The position numbers and the translations under genes were made by a program. A model generated the notes under the pieces. That model made no database searches, was not told the DNA's origin, and saw only the letters and a list, made by a program, of their open reading frames with translations. Below, in pieces: positions 21,684-30,981 of a stretch of DNA of 64,000 bases. Origin of the DNA: Deinococcus sp. AB2017081 (lineage in GTDB: Bacteria > Deinococcota > Deinococci > Deinococcales > Deinococcaceae). The stretch spans positions 916,501 through 980,500 of the forward strand of contig NZ_CP140098.1 of assembly GCF_034440735.1 (NCBI RefSeq), given 5' to 3'. Position 1 is the stretch's first letter; each line of letters begins with the position of its first letter.

Positions 21684-22466
21684 TCAGTTCGTGAGGGTGA
21701 CCGTCATCGTGGCCGGGGGGCTGTACGCGCCCGCACCGACGAACACGGCCCGCAGGGTATACGTGCCGGCCGGCAGCACCTGGCCGCCCGCGCCCCGGCC
21801 GTCCCAGCGCACCTTCTGCACCTCGCTGGACTCGCCCGCGCCGACCGTGGTGTTCACGAGCTGCATGGTGCACAGGGTGTCCTTGGGATCGGGCCGCACG
21901 ATCTCGCCGGCCGCGCTGATGACCTCGAAGCGCACGTCGCATGCCCCATGCGACAGGGTCACAGGGCTCCGGCCGCTGTTCGCCAGGGTGAAGCTCCACG
22001 TGGTCGCGGTACCGGCGCGGAGCGTGGTCGGGCCGCTCAGGGCGGGGCGCAGGGTGGGAGCCAGCGGGGCGCCCTTGACCGTCAGGGTGGTCGTGGCGGG
22101 CAGGGTGGGGGCGGCGGGGGCCGGTGCTGGGGTCGCGGTGCCGGTCGGGCCCGTGCCCGTGTCCACCTGGGCACCCACCTGATAGTCCACGATGCCGGTC
22201 GGCAGGTTCGCCTGGCGCAGGCGTACCAGCAGGGTCAGGCGATCCACCGCCGACAGGCCCACCACGACCACGCGGCCCTGCGCGAGATCCACGCGGCTGG
22301 ACTGCAGGGTCTTCAGATCGGTCAGCAGCGGGGCCACGGCGTCCAGCTGTGCCCGCGTATAGCCCGACGGGAACGCGCTGGAGGTGGTCGACTGTGCGGT
22401 CGCCACGCCGGTCAGGGGCGCGGCGGCCAGGGTGAGCACGGACAGGGTCAACAGGACTCGCTTCAT
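21684..22466 (-). CDS. Secreted BsuPI-domain protein
   Basis: 260 residues. A Sec signal peptide (MKRVLLTLSVLTLAAAPLTGVATAQ) is followed by an unassigned helical/beta region (~30-105), an Ala/Pro-rich linker (~105-120), and a BsuPI-type intracellular-proteinase-inhibitor beta domain (~135-260: TWSFTLANSGRSPVTL, CDVRFEVISAAGEIVR, VGAGESSEVQKVRWDG, LPAGTYTLRAVF). The domain is a beta-sandwich found in many secreted bacterial proteins; whether it inhibits proteases here is unknown. Two cysteines (DVRFE-side and CTMQL) could form a disulfide. A terminator follows. Confidence 0.75.
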   Translation of the reverse strand: MKRVLLTLSVLTLAAAPLTGVATAQSTTSSAFPSGYTRAQLDAVAPLLTDLKTLQSSRVDLAQGRVVVVGLSAVDRLTLLVRLRQANLPTGIVDYQVGAQVDTGTGPTGTATPAPAPAAPTLPATTTLTVKGAPLAPTLRPALSGPTTLRAGTATTWSFTLANSGRSPVTLSHGACDVRFEVISAAGEIVRPDPKDTLCTMQLVNTTVGAGESSEVQKVRWDGRGAGGQVLPAGTYTLRAVFVGAGAYSPPATMTVTLTN

Positions 22467-22539
22467 GGCTCTACCCTGACGCGCACAAGCTGACGACGGG
22501 TGAGGACACCTGACGGAATCTCAGAGTCCGGGGGTGCCG

Positions 22540-24036
22540 CTATTTCAGCAGGTTGAGGACGCCGCCGTACAGGGCCACGAACTGTCCCTCGTCCAGCGCC
22601 TGGGGGCGGTTCCACGTGGCGCTGACGCAGTACGTCGTGCCCGCCTTGGTGGTGACCTGGGTGGTCAGGTTCAGCACGCCGGTCTCGCTGCCGCCCTTGA
22701 AGCTGGCGCGGGCGAAGTCGCCCGGCTGCGCCACACCGGGATTCAGCTGCGTCTCGGGCAGGGCAGCCACGTCTGCCATCAGGCTGCACAGGCGGCGGGT
22801 GCTGACGAACCACTCGACATCCTGCGCGGTGATCCGGCCCGGCGCGAACACACCCACATTCGGCAACGGCGCGGCGGCGGCCTGCGCGAGCACGGCGCGG
22901 CGGGCGTCGCGGTTCAGGCCGGCGTCCCGGTAGGCCCGCAGCAGGCTCAGGTTCGCCGGATTCTTCAGGGCGAAGGCCTCGCGGGTGCCGGGCATGGCGC
23001 TCTGGCCCAGCCGCGCCTCGACGCCCGCCCGGCCGACCGTGCGCAGCAGGAGATCCGTGGCGGTGTTGTCGCTCTGCGCGATCATCCGGGCGGCCAGATC
23101 ACGCAGGGGGTACGCGCGGCCCGTGGGCTCGTTCTGGAGCGTGCCGCTGGGCAGGCTCTTGTCTGCGTCGGTCAGGGTCGCGGTGTCTGTCCAGGCCAGC
23201 GTGCCCGCCTGCACCTGCGCCTGGAGTTCTCCCAGGATGGCGAGCTTGAAGGCCGAGCCGACCGCCAGCAGGCGGGCGCTGTTCAGCTCCGTCCGCACCG
23301 GGCCGCCGACCTGCTGCACCAGCAGGCTCACCTGCCCCGGCAGGGCCGCGAAGGCGGCGCGGGCCTCGTCCAGCGACCCGAAGGTGGGGGTGGCCGTCAC
23401 CGGCTGCACGAGCAGCGACGTGACCAGGCCCTGGGCATCCACCACGAAGGAAGTCACGTCAAGCTCGCCCTTCTCAAGGGTGATCCGCCACCCGCTGTCG
23501 GTCGCCGTCACCCTCTGCACCGCGCCGTACTGGGCACGGAGGTTCCGGAACAGCGCGGTCAGGTCGGCGGCACTGACCTGCGCCAGGAAGTCCGCGCTGA
23601 AGCGCGTGGTGTCCACCGGATCGGTCTCGAACAGCGACTTCAGGAGGGCAGCGGCCTGTTCCCGCTGTGCCGGCGTCGGGGCCTGCGGCGCGGCCGACGC
23701 CGGGCCGGGCACCGCGCCGAAGCCCGTCAGGCGGCCCTGGGCGTCCAGTGAGGAGGCGGTGATGACCAGCGTGCCCCGCTCGTACACGGCCAGCGGCATG
23801 CCCTGAAGGGTCTCCAGCCGCACGAAGGCGCCATACGCCGCCCCGAGGGACTTCAGCTGCGCGGCGATGGTCGCCAGCGGCACCTGGGCCAGGAACTCCG
23901 GCGCGAACCACTCGGCCTGGAGCTCGCTGGCCGACAGCAGCCGGGTCAGGGCCTGGGCCGGCGTGACGGTCTGGGCCTGCCCCGTGGACGTGGCGATCAG
24001 GGCGACGGGAAGGGCGACTCGCAACACGGATGTCAT
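22540..24036 (-). CDS. Secreted serine hydrolase, class A beta-lactamase-like
   Basis: 498 residues starting at the ATG at 24036 with a signal peptide (SVLRVALPVALIATSTGQAQ). Residues ~25-105 and ~115-210 are two copies of one small domain (EFLAQV..LKSLGAAYG versus DFLAQV..FRNLRAQYG), like the LpqF-type N-terminal domains. The catalytic part follows: SxxK is SAFK (~261), SDN is QSDNTATD (~320) and the KTG position reads KGG (FKGGSETG, ~450). The set is that of penicillin-recognising enzymes, but the KGG triad and N-domains point to an LpqF-like hydrolase, not a resistance beta-lactamase. A longer open frame upstream is a GC artefact. Confidence 0.82.
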   Translation of the reverse strand: MTSVLRVALPVALIATSTGQAQTVTPAQALTRLLSASELQAEWFAPEFLAQVPLATIAAQLKSLGAAYGAFVRLETLQGMPLAVYERGTLVITASSLDAQGRLTGFGAVPGPASAAPQAPTPAQREQAAALLKSLFETDPVDTTRFSADFLAQVSAADLTALFRNLRAQYGAVQRVTATDSGWRITLEKGELDVTSFVVDAQGLVTSLLVQPVTATPTFGSLDEARAAFAALPGQVSLLVQQVGGPVRTELNSARLLAVGSAFKLAILGELQAQVQAGTLAWTDTATLTDADKSLPSGTLQNEPTGRAYPLRDLAARMIAQSDNTATDLLLRTVGRAGVEARLGQSAMPGTREAFALKNPANLSLLRAYRDAGLNRDARRAVLAQAAAAPLPNVGVFAPGRITAQDVEWFVSTRRLCSLMADVAALPETQLNPGVAQPGDFARASFKGGSETGVLNLTTQVTTKAGTTYCVSATWNRPQALDEGQFVALYGGVLNLLK

Positions 24037-24127
24037 GGTGGTGGGTACGCCGTGGGGGCCGCCGGAGTTGCGCGGCGTGCCCATCTGCGGCCCCGTCCGC
24101 AGGAGCGGTCGCCTATGATTTTCCGTG

Positions 24128-24577
24128 ATGACACGCCTGCTGTCGGTGCCCCTGCTGGCCGCCCTGCTCGTCTCCTGCGGTTCGGGGGTGGTGCCCAGCG
24201 GCTCCGGGGAACTCCGCGCAGCGGCCACCACTCCGGCCGGGTCGTTCGCCTTCCGGTGCGACCCGGCCGCGCAGGGCGGGGCCGAGGTGGTGATCGGTGA
24301 CGACATGCAGTTCTCGTGCCCCAGCGACGACGCCCGCGCCACGCTGACCGTCCTGCTGCGCACCGTGCACCGTCCTGACCCCGAGGGCGGCACCACCGAC
24401 GAGCATGTGGTCAGCGCCGTGCTGACCGTCGCGGCCCCCACGCCCGGCTCGTACGCCGGGGCATCGAATCTGACCTCCTACACCCGCTGGCTGAACCGTG
24501 AATTCAGCGGCACTTTCACGATCCCGCTGTCCGGGCCGGGGCGGGTGGAGGGCCGCTTCGGCTTCCGTGCGCCCTGA
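24128..24577 (+). CDS. Hypothetical lipoprotein
   Basis: 149-residue lipoprotein: [20 protein letters not shown] gives a clear lipobox (Cys at 17). The mature part is a small beta-rich domain ([59 protein letters not shown]) with two cysteines that may pair. I do not recognise the family. TATGAT at 24114-24119 lies 8 nt before the ATG at 24128 and 5 nt before the GTG at 24125, so either could be the leaderless start. Divergent from the serine hydrolase. Confidence 0.7.
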   Translation: MTRLLSVPLLAALLVSCGSGVVPSGSGELRAAATTPAGSFAFRCDPAAQGGAEVVIGDDMQFSCPSDDARATLTVLLRTVHRPDPEGGTTDEHVVSAVLTVAAPTPGSYAGASNLTSYTRWLNREFSGTFTIPLSGPGRVEGRFGFRAP

Positions 24578-24595
24578 GAGCCGCGCTGTGAACCC

Positions 24596-24608
24596 TATAC
24601 TTCCCGTC
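24596..24608 (+). promoter_or_regulatory. Leaderless promoter -10 of gatC
   Basis: TATACT at 24596-24601, 7 nt before the gatC ATG. Confidence 0.65.
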
Positions 24609-24899
24609 ATGATTGACGCGGCGCAGATCGACCACCTCGCTGCCCTGGCCCGGCTGCAACTCACCCCCGAGGAGCGGGCGGACATGCAGACGGATCTGGG
24701 CCGCATCCTCGGGTACTTTGAACTCCTGAACGAGGTGGACGTGGACGGCGTGGAGGAGATGCAGCGCCCCGTGTCCCTGGTGAACGTGCTGCGCGACGAC
24801 GTGCCCGGCGAGGTCTTCCCCCGCGCCGTGCTGGAGGCCCTGGCCCCCGAGATGCAGGACGGTTCGGTGCGCGTGCCCCGCACCGTCGAGGCCGACTGA
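24609..24899 (+). CDS. gatC: Aspartyl/glutamyl-tRNA amidotransferase subunit C
   Basis: 96-residue GatC, the small belt subunit that holds GatA and GatB together in the enzyme that turns Asp-tRNA(Asn) or Glu-tRNA(Gln) into the amide forms. The N-terminal signature [16 protein letters not shown] and the [16 protein letters not shown] and VNVLRDD blocks are typical. The start is the ATG at 24609, fixed by the TATACT box. gatA and gatB are not in the window. serS follows 70 nt downstream. Confidence 0.92.
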   Translation: MIDAAQIDHLAALARLQLTPEERADMQTDLGRILGYFELLNEVDVDGVEEMQRPVSLVNVLRDDVPGEVFPRAVLEALAPEMQDGSVRVPRTVEAD

Positions 24900-24969
24900 T
24901 GACTGGCCACACGTTCGGGGGCGGCCCCTCACTTATCTTGCCCACGCTGACGCGTCCCTGGGAGCTGTG

Positions 24970-26247
24970 ATGCTCGATCTCAAGTTCATCCGCGAGAACG
25001 CCGGAGCCGTGAAAGAGGCCATCCGCGTCAAGGGCGTGCCCCTCGACCTCGATGACCTGCTGGCCCTCGACCGCGAGCTGCTGGGCGTCAAGCAGCGCGT
25101 CGAGGCGCTCCAGACCGAGCGCAACGCCAACGCGAAGCTGGTGCCCCGCGCCACGCCCGAGGAGCGGCCCGCGCTGATCCAGACGGGCAAGGATCTGTCC
25201 GAGGAGATCAAGGGGCTGGAGCCGTCGCTGCGGGCCCACGAGGAACAGCTGCGGCAACTGCTGCTGCGCGTGCCGAACATCCCCCACGCCAGCGTGCCGG
25301 TCGGCCGCGACGACACCGAGAACGTCGAGCTGCGCCGCGAGGGGGTGCTGCCCACCTTCGACTTCACGCCGCTGGATCAGGTCGAGCTGCTGGAGCGCCA
25401 GGGCTGGAGCGACTTCGAGCGCGTGGCCCGCGTGTCGGGCAGCCGCAGCTACCTGCTGAAGGGCGACGGCGCGCTGCTGGAAATGGCCGTGCAGATGTTC
25501 GCCATGGCCTTCCTGGCGGGCCGGGGCTTCACGCCGCTCAGCACGACCGCGCTGGTGCGTCCCGAGACGCTGGTGAATTCCGGACATTTCCCCGGCGACG
25601 AGGAGAGCGTGTACAAGCTCGAGGGCGACGAGCTGATGCTGGCCGGCACCGCCGAGGTGCCCGTGAACAGCCTGTATGCCGGCGAGCAGCTCACGCACGA
25701 GCAGCTCCCGATGACCTTCGCGGCGATCAGCGGCGCGTTCCGCCGCGAGGCCGGGTCGGCGGGCCGGGACGTGCGGGGCCTGATCCGCGTGCATGAGTTC
25801 CGCAAGGTCGAGCAGTACGTGATCTGCCACGCCGACGAGCAGGAGGCCCTGCGCTGGTTTGGCACCATCCTGGGGAACGCCGAGGCGCTGCTCTCGGCCC
25901 TGGAACTGCCGTACCGCGTCGTGCAGAACTGTACCGGCGACATGGGCGCGGGCAAGGTGCTCATGTACGACATCGAGACCTGGGTGCCCAGCGAGCAGGT
26001 CTACCGCGAGACGCACTCGTGCTCGTACCTGGGCGACTGGCAGGCGCGCCGCACCGGCCTGCGCTACCGCGATCAGGACGGCAGACTGGTGTACGCGCAC
26101 ACCCTGAACAACACCGGGATCGCCACGCCGCGCATCCTGGTGCCCTTCCTGGAAAATCACCAGCAGCGCGACGGCACCATCCGGGTGCCACAGGCCCTGC
26201 GCCCCTACCTGGGCGGCCGCGACACGCTGGGCACACCGGTTCGCTGA
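24970..26247 (+). CDS. serS: Seryl-tRNA synthetase
   Basis: Class II synthetase of 425 residues charging tRNA-Ser (and tRNA-Sec where present). The N-terminal ~100 residues form the tRNA-binding antiparallel coiled coil (LDLDDLLALDREL, VEALQTERNANAK). Catalytic motifs: motif 2 FRREAGSAGRDVRGLIRVHEF (~260; FRREAG and RVHEF visible) and motif 3 with NNTGIATPRILVPFLEN (~380) and R. The segment TAEVPVNSLYAGE is the serine-site TxE motif. GGGAG lies upstream of the ATG at 24970; the GTG at 24967 is in frame but less likely. Confidence 0.95.
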   Translation: MLDLKFIRENAGAVKEAIRVKGVPLDLDDLLALDRELLGVKQRVEALQTERNANAKLVPRATPEERPALIQTGKDLSEEIKGLEPSLRAHEEQLRQLLLRVPNIPHASVPVGRDDTENVELRREGVLPTFDFTPLDQVELLERQGWSDFERVARVSGSRSYLLKGDGALLEMAVQMFAMAFLAGRGFTPLSTTALVRPETLVNSGHFPGDEESVYKLEGDELMLAGTAEVPVNSLYAGEQLTHEQLPMTFAAISGAFRREAGSAGRDVRGLIRVHEFRKVEQYVICHADEQEALRWFGTILGNAEALLSALELPYRVVQNCTGDMGAGKVLMYDIETWVPSEQVYRETHSCSYLGDWQARRTGLRYRDQDGRLVYAHTLNNTGIATPRILVPFLENHQQRDGTIRVPQALRPYLGGRDTLGTPVR

Positions 26248-26263
26248 AGCGCTGGCCGGCGGG

Positions 26264-27415
26264 TCAGCCCGGCGCCTCCAGCGCCGGCAGCGGTTCCGAC
26301 GCGTGGTGGATCTCGACCCGGTTGCGCCCTGCACTCTTGGCCCGGTACAGCGCCTGATCGGCGCGGGCGGTCAGGCGGGCCAGGTCGTCGCCAGGGACGG
26401 GCGCCGTGACGCCGAAACTCGCGGTCACGGTGCCCACGTCCGGGTGTGGTGTCGTGTGCAGATGTGTCCGCAGGCGCTCCGCAAGACCGGTCGCCTGCGC
26501 GACATCCACGCCGGGAAGCACCAGGATGAATTCCTCACCGCCCCAGCGGCCGGGGGTGTGGGCCGCGTCCACGTGCGCCCGCAGCGTGTCGGCCAGCGAG
26601 ATCAGCACGCGGTCGCCTGCGGGGTGGCCATAGGTGTCGTTCACGGCCTTGAAATGATCGACGTCCAGCAGGATCACGCTGCCCGGCTGGCCCTGCCGGA
26701 ACTGCGCGAGCAGCTGCTCGATGGCGGCATAGGTGGCGTGCCGGTTCGGCAGGCCGGTCAGCGGATCGGTGAGCGCCTGCCGCGCGAGGAGTTCGTGCTC
26801 CACGGAGATCTTCAGGTAGGAGCTGCGGTACCACGCCAGGGCATAGACCAGCAGCAGCAGGGTGGCCACCGAGACATGCAGCCGCACCGCGGTCAGCATC
26901 AGCCCGGAATCGGGGCGGGTGGACAGGCCCCACGTGCAGATCGCCACGGCCAGCGCGTAACTGCCCAGGCTGAACAGTGCCCCCTCACGGACGCGGAAGG
27001 CCAGGTATCCCACGATGGCATTGGCGATCAGGAGCAGGTGCGTGCTCGCGATCAGCAGGGCCGCGTCGGACACGGTGCCCGTGCGGGTCAGGCTGAACTG
27101 CACCAGGGCGGCCACCGTGTTCGCGGCATACAGCGTGCGCTCGATCGGCTGCAGGGGGCGGTCCGTCCGCAGCCACCACAGGGCCAGCACGCACGTGCCC
27201 ATCAGGAGGGCATTGACCGATGCCTGAAGACCCGTGGACTGCGGGCGGGTGCTCCCGACCAGCCACAGCAGCGCCAGCACGACCAGCCCCAGCCATAACG
27301 CGGCCACGTAGATGCGCCGCCGCAACTGTTCCCGGAGCTGCGGCGGCGTGAATTCCTGCGGAAGGCCTGGGACCGCCGCGATCCACGGTTCCGGGTGTCC
27401 GCGCTGGGCTGCCAT
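26264..27415 (-). CDS. Membrane diguanylate cyclase
   Basis: 383 residues. The N-terminal ~200 residues hold about six hydrophobic helices (YVAALWLGLVVLALLWLVG, ALLMGTCVLALWWL, ALLIASTHLLLIANAIVGYL, TLLLLVYALAWY). The GGDEF domain follows (~215-375): DPLTGLPNRHATY, DVDHFKAVNDTYGHPAGD and an intact RWGGEEF signature, so it should make c-di-GMP from two GTP. The I-site position upstream of GGEEF lacks RxxD, so product inhibition is probably absent. Compare the GPDEF protein at 10564, which has the opposite pattern. It is convergent with serS. Confidence 0.9.
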   Translation of the reverse strand: MAAQRGHPEPWIAAVPGLPQEFTPPQLREQLRRRIYVAALWLGLVVLALLWLVGSTRPQSTGLQASVNALLMGTCVLALWWLRTDRPLQPIERTLYAANTVAALVQFSLTRTGTVSDAALLIASTHLLLIANAIVGYLAFRVREGALFSLGSYALAVAICTWGLSTRPDSGLMLTAVRLHVSVATLLLLVYALAWYRSSYLKISVEHELLARQALTDPLTGLPNRHATYAAIEQLLAQFRQGQPGSVILLDVDHFKAVNDTYGHPAGDRVLISLADTLRAHVDAAHTPGRWGGEEFILVLPGVDVAQATGLAERLRTHLHTTPHPDVGTVTASFGVTAPVPGDDLARLTARADQALYRAKSAGRNRVEIHHASEPLPALEAPG

Positions 27416-27508
27416 CGCTCCACTCTACGAGACCCCTGTTCCTGCTGGCGTGTGGGAGCACACTGCCCTGGGGGGCGGGCCGGGACGTTTCCTCCGGCGC
27501 CGGGTCAC

Positions 27509-27520
27509 TACACTGCGGCC
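27509..27520 (+). promoter_or_regulatory. Leaderless promoter -10
   Basis: TACACT at 27509-27514, then GCGGCC, then the ATG at 27521. The same spacer sequence GCGGCC recurs at 28394-28399. Confidence 0.6.
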
Positions 27521-27958
27521 ATGACTGCCGACCTGCCACTCCCGCCCGAGAAGGGTGTCCGGGGCTTTGAACTGGATCTCCACATCGCCTTTGTCCAGCC
27601 GCTGCCCGCGGCGCAGGCCCGTGCGGCGCTGAGCGTGCTGGACGGGCTGAGGGTGGAACTGTATGCCCCACACGCGTCGCCCACCCGCGCCCTGCCAGCG
27701 GGGGACGACGCGGCGACCGGCGCCCCTGTGCCCTCGGCCCGTGTGACCGGCCCCCTGGGCGATCCGGACGCGGTGCGGGCCAGCCTGGACGCCCTGCTGC
27801 TGTCAGCCGCCCGCTACGTCGAGGTGGGCGTGCGCGGCTTCCTGCGCAGCGCGGACGGCCGCACCGACTGGGTACCGTGGCGGCGCAACGCCGTGCTGCC
27901 GCGCGGCGACACTGCCCGGGTGGCCTTCGAGCAGGGCGTGAAGTACATCCTGGAATAG
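27521..27958 (+). CDS. Hypothetical protein
   Basis: 145-residue protein of no family I recognise. Soluble, no signal peptide. It starts MTADLPLPPEKGVRGFELDL and has a central Ala/Pro linker (LPAGDDAATGAPVP) between two alpha/beta halves, ending with GRTDWVPWRRN and FEQGVKYILE. The start is set by the leaderless promoter. It is convergent with the 93-residue gene, with 4 nt between the stops. Confidence 0.65.
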   Translation: MTADLPLPPEKGVRGFELDLHIAFVQPLPAAQARAALSVLDGLRVELYAPHASPTRALPAGDDAATGAPVPSARVTGPLGDPDAVRASLDALLLSAARYVEVGVRGFLRSADGRTDWVPWRRNAVLPRGDTARVAFEQGVKYILE

Positions 27959-27962
27959 GTGG

Positions 27963-28244
27963 TCAGGCGGCGTTCAGGGGGAACACTCGGGCACGGGCCT
28001 TGCTGCCGTCCTCGGGGTCGTGGATGACCAGCACGAGGACGTCCAGCGCGGCGGGCAGCAGATACGGCAGCCACTGTTCGCTGAGCATCCGCAGGGCACG
28101 GGGCGCGTCCGCCAGCGGCACGTCCCGCAGCACCAGCACGGCCCGCGTGCCCTGGTCGTCCGTCCACACGTCCATGCGGCCGTGACGGTCCAGACCACCC
28201 TGGGAACGGTATTCGAAATGCTGGGCGTGCCTGAGCAACTGCAT
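27963..28244 (-). CDS. Hypothetical protein
   Basis: 93-residue alpha/beta protein without a known family (MQLLRHAQHFEYRSQGG, VLVLRDVPLADAPRALRML, ALDVLVLVIHDPEDG). AAGGAGAAGGCCCCT before the ATG at 28244 is a good ribosome binding site, so this one is not leaderless. Function unknown. Confidence 0.65.
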   Translation of the reverse strand: MQLLRHAQHFEYRSQGGLDRHGRMDVWTDDQGTRAVLVLRDVPLADAPRALRMLSEQWLPYLLPAALDVLVLVIHDPEDGSKARARVFPLNAA

Positions 28245-28387
28245 AGGGGCCTTCTCCTTGAACGCGGGGATGTGCGGCCAGTGTAAGGGCGGTCAGTCTC
28301 CGGATTGTCCCGCGTGTCCCCACCCTGCACCGTGCCGGTGAACCGGGCGTGAATGCCACGTGGGCCACGGCGGCACCCCCCACTGGA

Positions 28388-28399
28388 TAGACTGCGGCC
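28388..28399 (+). promoter_or_regulatory. Leaderless promoter -10
   Basis: TAGACT at 28388-28393, then GCGGCC, then the ATG at 28400. Confidence 0.6.
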
Positions 28400-28912
28400 A
28401 TGACCAGCGTGGACGGGCTGCTGGACGAGTACCAGGGCTACGTGCTCGCGTACCGGCTGCGCCGCGCCGTCGGGGGCCGGGTCGCGCCGCCGGGCGCGCA
28501 GCTCACGCTCGCGCAGTACGCGGGCCGCCGCCTGGAGCGCCAGACCCTGGCCCGCTCCCTGATCACGCGGGGCATGGACGCCGCCCAGATGCGCCGCCTG
28601 GACACCCTGTCGGACGAACTCATGTTCGGCTTCTGGCTGAACCCGGCCGAGGTCGCGGCCTTCCTGCGGGCCGCCATCCGCGAGGGCAGTCACCCGGCGC
28701 TGGGCGATCCCGGCGCATTCGCGGCCCTCCTGACCCACACAGAACGTACCCGGCTGGGCGAGGCCGGGGTGCGGCGGGTGTGTACCCACTTCCTGGCGTG
28801 TTTCACGCTGGCGGCGCCGATGCTCGATCCCGACGGCCTGACCGACACCTTCCGGCGCATCGAGGCGACCCGCCCGCCCCTGTTTCTGGACGAGCTGGCC
28901 GCGCGTGGCTGA
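28400..28912 (+). CDS. Hypothetical protein upstream of comF
   Basis: 170-residue, mainly alpha-helical protein without a family I can name (LLDEYQGYVLAYRLRRA, LTLAQYAGRRLERQTLARSL, FAALLTHTERTRLGEAGVRR). No signal peptide or membrane segment. Its end overlaps the comF start by 8 nt, so the two are one operon led by a leaderless promoter. The tie with comF suggests a role in DNA uptake or nucleotide metabolism, but this is context only. Confidence 0.7.
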   Translation: MTSVDGLLDEYQGYVLAYRLRRAVGGRVAPPGAQLTLAQYAGRRLERQTLARSLITRGMDAAQMRRLDTLSDELMFGFWLNPAEVAAFLRAAIREGSHPALGDPGAFAALLTHTERTRLGEAGVRRVCTHFLACFTLAAPMLDPDGLTDTFRRIEATRPPLFLDELAARG

Positions 28913-29546
28913 CCCGGCGGCCACGCTGTCAGGCTGGCTGCGCCGCCTGCTGCCGCAACCCTGCCCCGGCTGCGGCGCGCAACTGGGCGCCGAGCGGGGG
29001 CTGTGCCCGGCGTGCCGGGCGGGCCTGCGGCCCCGTGTCGACAGCCACAGCCCCCTGCGTGGCCGGGCGCAGCCGCACCTGATCACCCTGGGCGAGTACC
29101 GGGGCGTGCACCGCCGCGCCGTGCGCGCCCTGAAATTCGGCGGGGCGCGGGATCTGGCGGGCGTGCTGGGCGAGGCGCTCGCAGCCGGAGTCCCGCAGGA
29201 CTGGAATGTGCGTGCGGTGGTGCCGGTGCCGCTGCACGCCTCGCGCCAGCGGCAGCGGGGCTTCAACCAGGCGGCGCTGCTGGGCAGCGTGGTGGCCGTG
29301 CAGCTGGGGGTGCCGTGTGTGGACGCCCTGATCCGCACCCGCGCCACCGGGCAGCAGGCGAAACAGCATGCCGCGCAGCGCGATCACATGGACGGCGCCT
29401 TCGCGCTGCGCCCAGGCGTGCTCCCGCCGGGCGCCGTGTTGATCGTCGACGACGTGCTCACCACCGGGGCCACGCTGAACGCGTGTCAGGAGGTCGTGCT
29501 GGGCTCCGGTGTGCCCGAGGTCTATGCCGCCGTCGTCGCCCGCTGA
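28905..29546 (+). CDS. comF: ComF family phosphoribosyltransferase-like protein
   Basis: 213 residues. The N-terminal zinc ribbon has CPGCG and CPAC (residues ~20-40), followed by a PRTase fold: VVPVPLHASRQRQRGFNQAALL (~105-126; RGFNQA visible) and the PRPP loop VLIVDDVLTTGATL (~183-196). ComF proteins are needed for the inward transport of single-stranded DNA during natural transformation, which Deinococcus performs; the exact reaction is unsettled. It starts with the GTG at 28905. Confidence 0.88.
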   Translation: MADPAATLSGWLRRLLPQPCPGCGAQLGAERGLCPACRAGLRPRVDSHSPLRGRAQPHLITLGEYRGVHRRAVRALKFGGARDLAGVLGEALAAGVPQDWNVRAVVPVPLHASRQRQRGFNQAALLGSVVAVQLGVPCVDALIRTRATGQQAKQHAAQRDHMDGAFALRPGVLPPGAVLIVDDVLTTGATLNACQEVVLGSGVPEVYAAVVAR

Positions 29547-29559
29547 GTTCCCCTGCGGG

Positions 29560-29961
29560 TCAGTTCACGCCCTGCTGGCGCAGCCACAGCATCAGCGCCT
29601 CGGCGCTGGCCGGGTTGGTCGCCAGGGGGATGTCGTGCACGTCGCACAGGCGCACCAGGGCGCTCACGTCCGGCTCGTGCGGCTGGGCCGTCAGCGGGTC
29701 GCGGAAGAAGAACACGGCCAGGACGCGCTCCTCGGCCAGCCTGGCGCCGATCTGCTGGTCGCCGCCCAGCGGGCCGGACAGCACCCGCTCGACCTCCAGC
29801 CCCGTCTGCTTGGCCAGGATGCCCCCCGTGGTGCCGGTGGCGACCAGATGGAACTGGCGCAGCACGTCCCGGTGGCCCAGGGCGAACATGGCGAGTTCCA
29901 GCTTCTTCTTGTCGTGCGCGATCAGCGCGACCTGCCGTTTGCTGTCAGCCCCGGACGTCAT
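29560..29961 (-). CDS. mgsA: Methylglyoxal synthase
   Basis: Converts dihydroxyacetone phosphate to methylglyoxal and phosphate, a bypass of lower glycolysis. 133 residues. Landmarks: [14 protein letters not shown] (residues 14-27), phosphate site TGTTGGIL (~42-49), [16 protein letters not shown] (~63-78, with the catalytic Asp of GGDQQIG), [18 protein letters not shown], and [13 protein letters not shown]. Convergent with comF. Confidence 0.93.
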   Translation of the reverse strand: MTSGADSKRQVALIAHDKKKLELAMFALGHRDVLRQFHLVATGTTGGILAKQTGLEVERVLSGPLGGDQQIGARLAEERVLAVFFFRDPLTAQPHEPDVSALVRLCDVHDIPLATNPASAEALMLWLRQQGVN

Positions 29962-29988
29962 GCCGGCATTGTTTCATGAGTCCCGTGC

Positions 29989-30846
29989 TCAGCCCTCGAC
30001 CCGAATGCGGCGGTAGACGGCCTGCACGACACACCACGCGCCGTAGCACAGCGTCCCCAGGGCCACGATCCCCAGCAGGACGTTCCCGGCGGGCTGGCCC
30101 CGCAGCCACGTCAGCGCCTCGGAGATCCCGACGGCGGTGCCCGCCGAGCCGCGCCACGCGGCCAGCAGCGCGAAGACCCCGATGATCGTCATCAGGACGG
30201 CGCGTGAGGCGATGCCGACCTGGCCCACGCGGGTCAGGGTCTGCCCGTAGCGTGCCCCGATATCGGTAAAGGCCATGCGCTTCATGAATTTCGCGCCGTA
30301 GGCGGTGTACAGCTGGCTGCCCGCCAGGCCCAGCAGCGCCACGCCCGCCAGCGCGAGCAGCACCTGACCGCCCGGCAGCGCCATGACCTGCCCGGCTGCC
30401 TGGGCCTCGCTGTTCTGGTCGCGGGCGGCCGTGCCGCTCGACGCGAGCTGGGCCGCGAAGACCGCCAGCGCGATGTTCGCCACGCCGCTCAGCAGGTAGC
30501 CGCTGCGCTTCAGGATGCCCTTGCCCCCGGTGCCCTGGTGTTCGGGATCGAGCGCGGCCCGCAGCAGCTGCCACACGGCGTAGCCGATCAGTCCGACCAC
30601 CAGCAGCCACATCAGGGCGTGACCGGCGGGCAGGTCATCCAGGCGCAGGAGTGCGCCCTTGGTGTCGGTCGTCGCGCCCCCGCGTCCCAGCGCCACCCCG
30701 AGGGCCAGGATGCCCAGCATGCCGTAGACCACGCCCTTGCTGGCGTACCCGAAGCGGGCCAGCGCCTCCAGGCCCGGTGCCGCGTGCCGGGTGGCGGCCT
30801 GCACGTGTCCCTGGAGCTGCTGTCCGGCATGCTTGATGTCCGTCAT
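29989..30846 (-). CDS. DUF1206 membrane protein
   Basis: 285-residue integral membrane protein made of three DUF1206 repeats, each with two helices and the motif G-x-x-x-K/R-G ([14 protein letters not shown] ~33, [14 protein letters not shown] ~117, [14 protein letters not shown] ~212). Six transmembrane segments are visible. Function unknown. It starts with the ATG at 30846 and is divergent from the NadM gene. Confidence 0.85.
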   Translation of the reverse strand: MTDIKHAGQQLQGHVQAATRHAAPGLEALARFGYASKGVVYGMLGILALGVALGRGGATTDTKGALLRLDDLPAGHALMWLLVVGLIGYAVWQLLRAALDPEHQGTGGKGILKRSGYLLSGVANIALAVFAAQLASSGTAARDQNSEAQAAGQVMALPGGQVLLALAGVALLGLAGSQLYTAYGAKFMKRMAFTDIGARYGQTLTRVGQVGIASRAVLMTIIGVFALLAAWRGSAGTAVGISEALTWLRGQPAGNVLLGIVALGTLCYGAWCVVQAVYRRIRVEG

Positions 30847-30981
30847 TTCGTCCAGTGTGCGGTGGCCGGTGGTGGGCGCGGATCTGTACGCCTTTGTCCT
30901 CTCTTGTGACGGCCGCCACCGGCCGCCACCTGAAGGCAGCTCTCATGATGTTCAGGGTTGTGTCGGTTGAAAATGAGAGTC

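Noticed and set aside
22540..24036. Antibiotic-resistance beta-lactamase
   Set aside because: SxxK and SDN are present, but the KTG is KGG and two LpqF-like domains precede the fold; resistance cannot be claimed.
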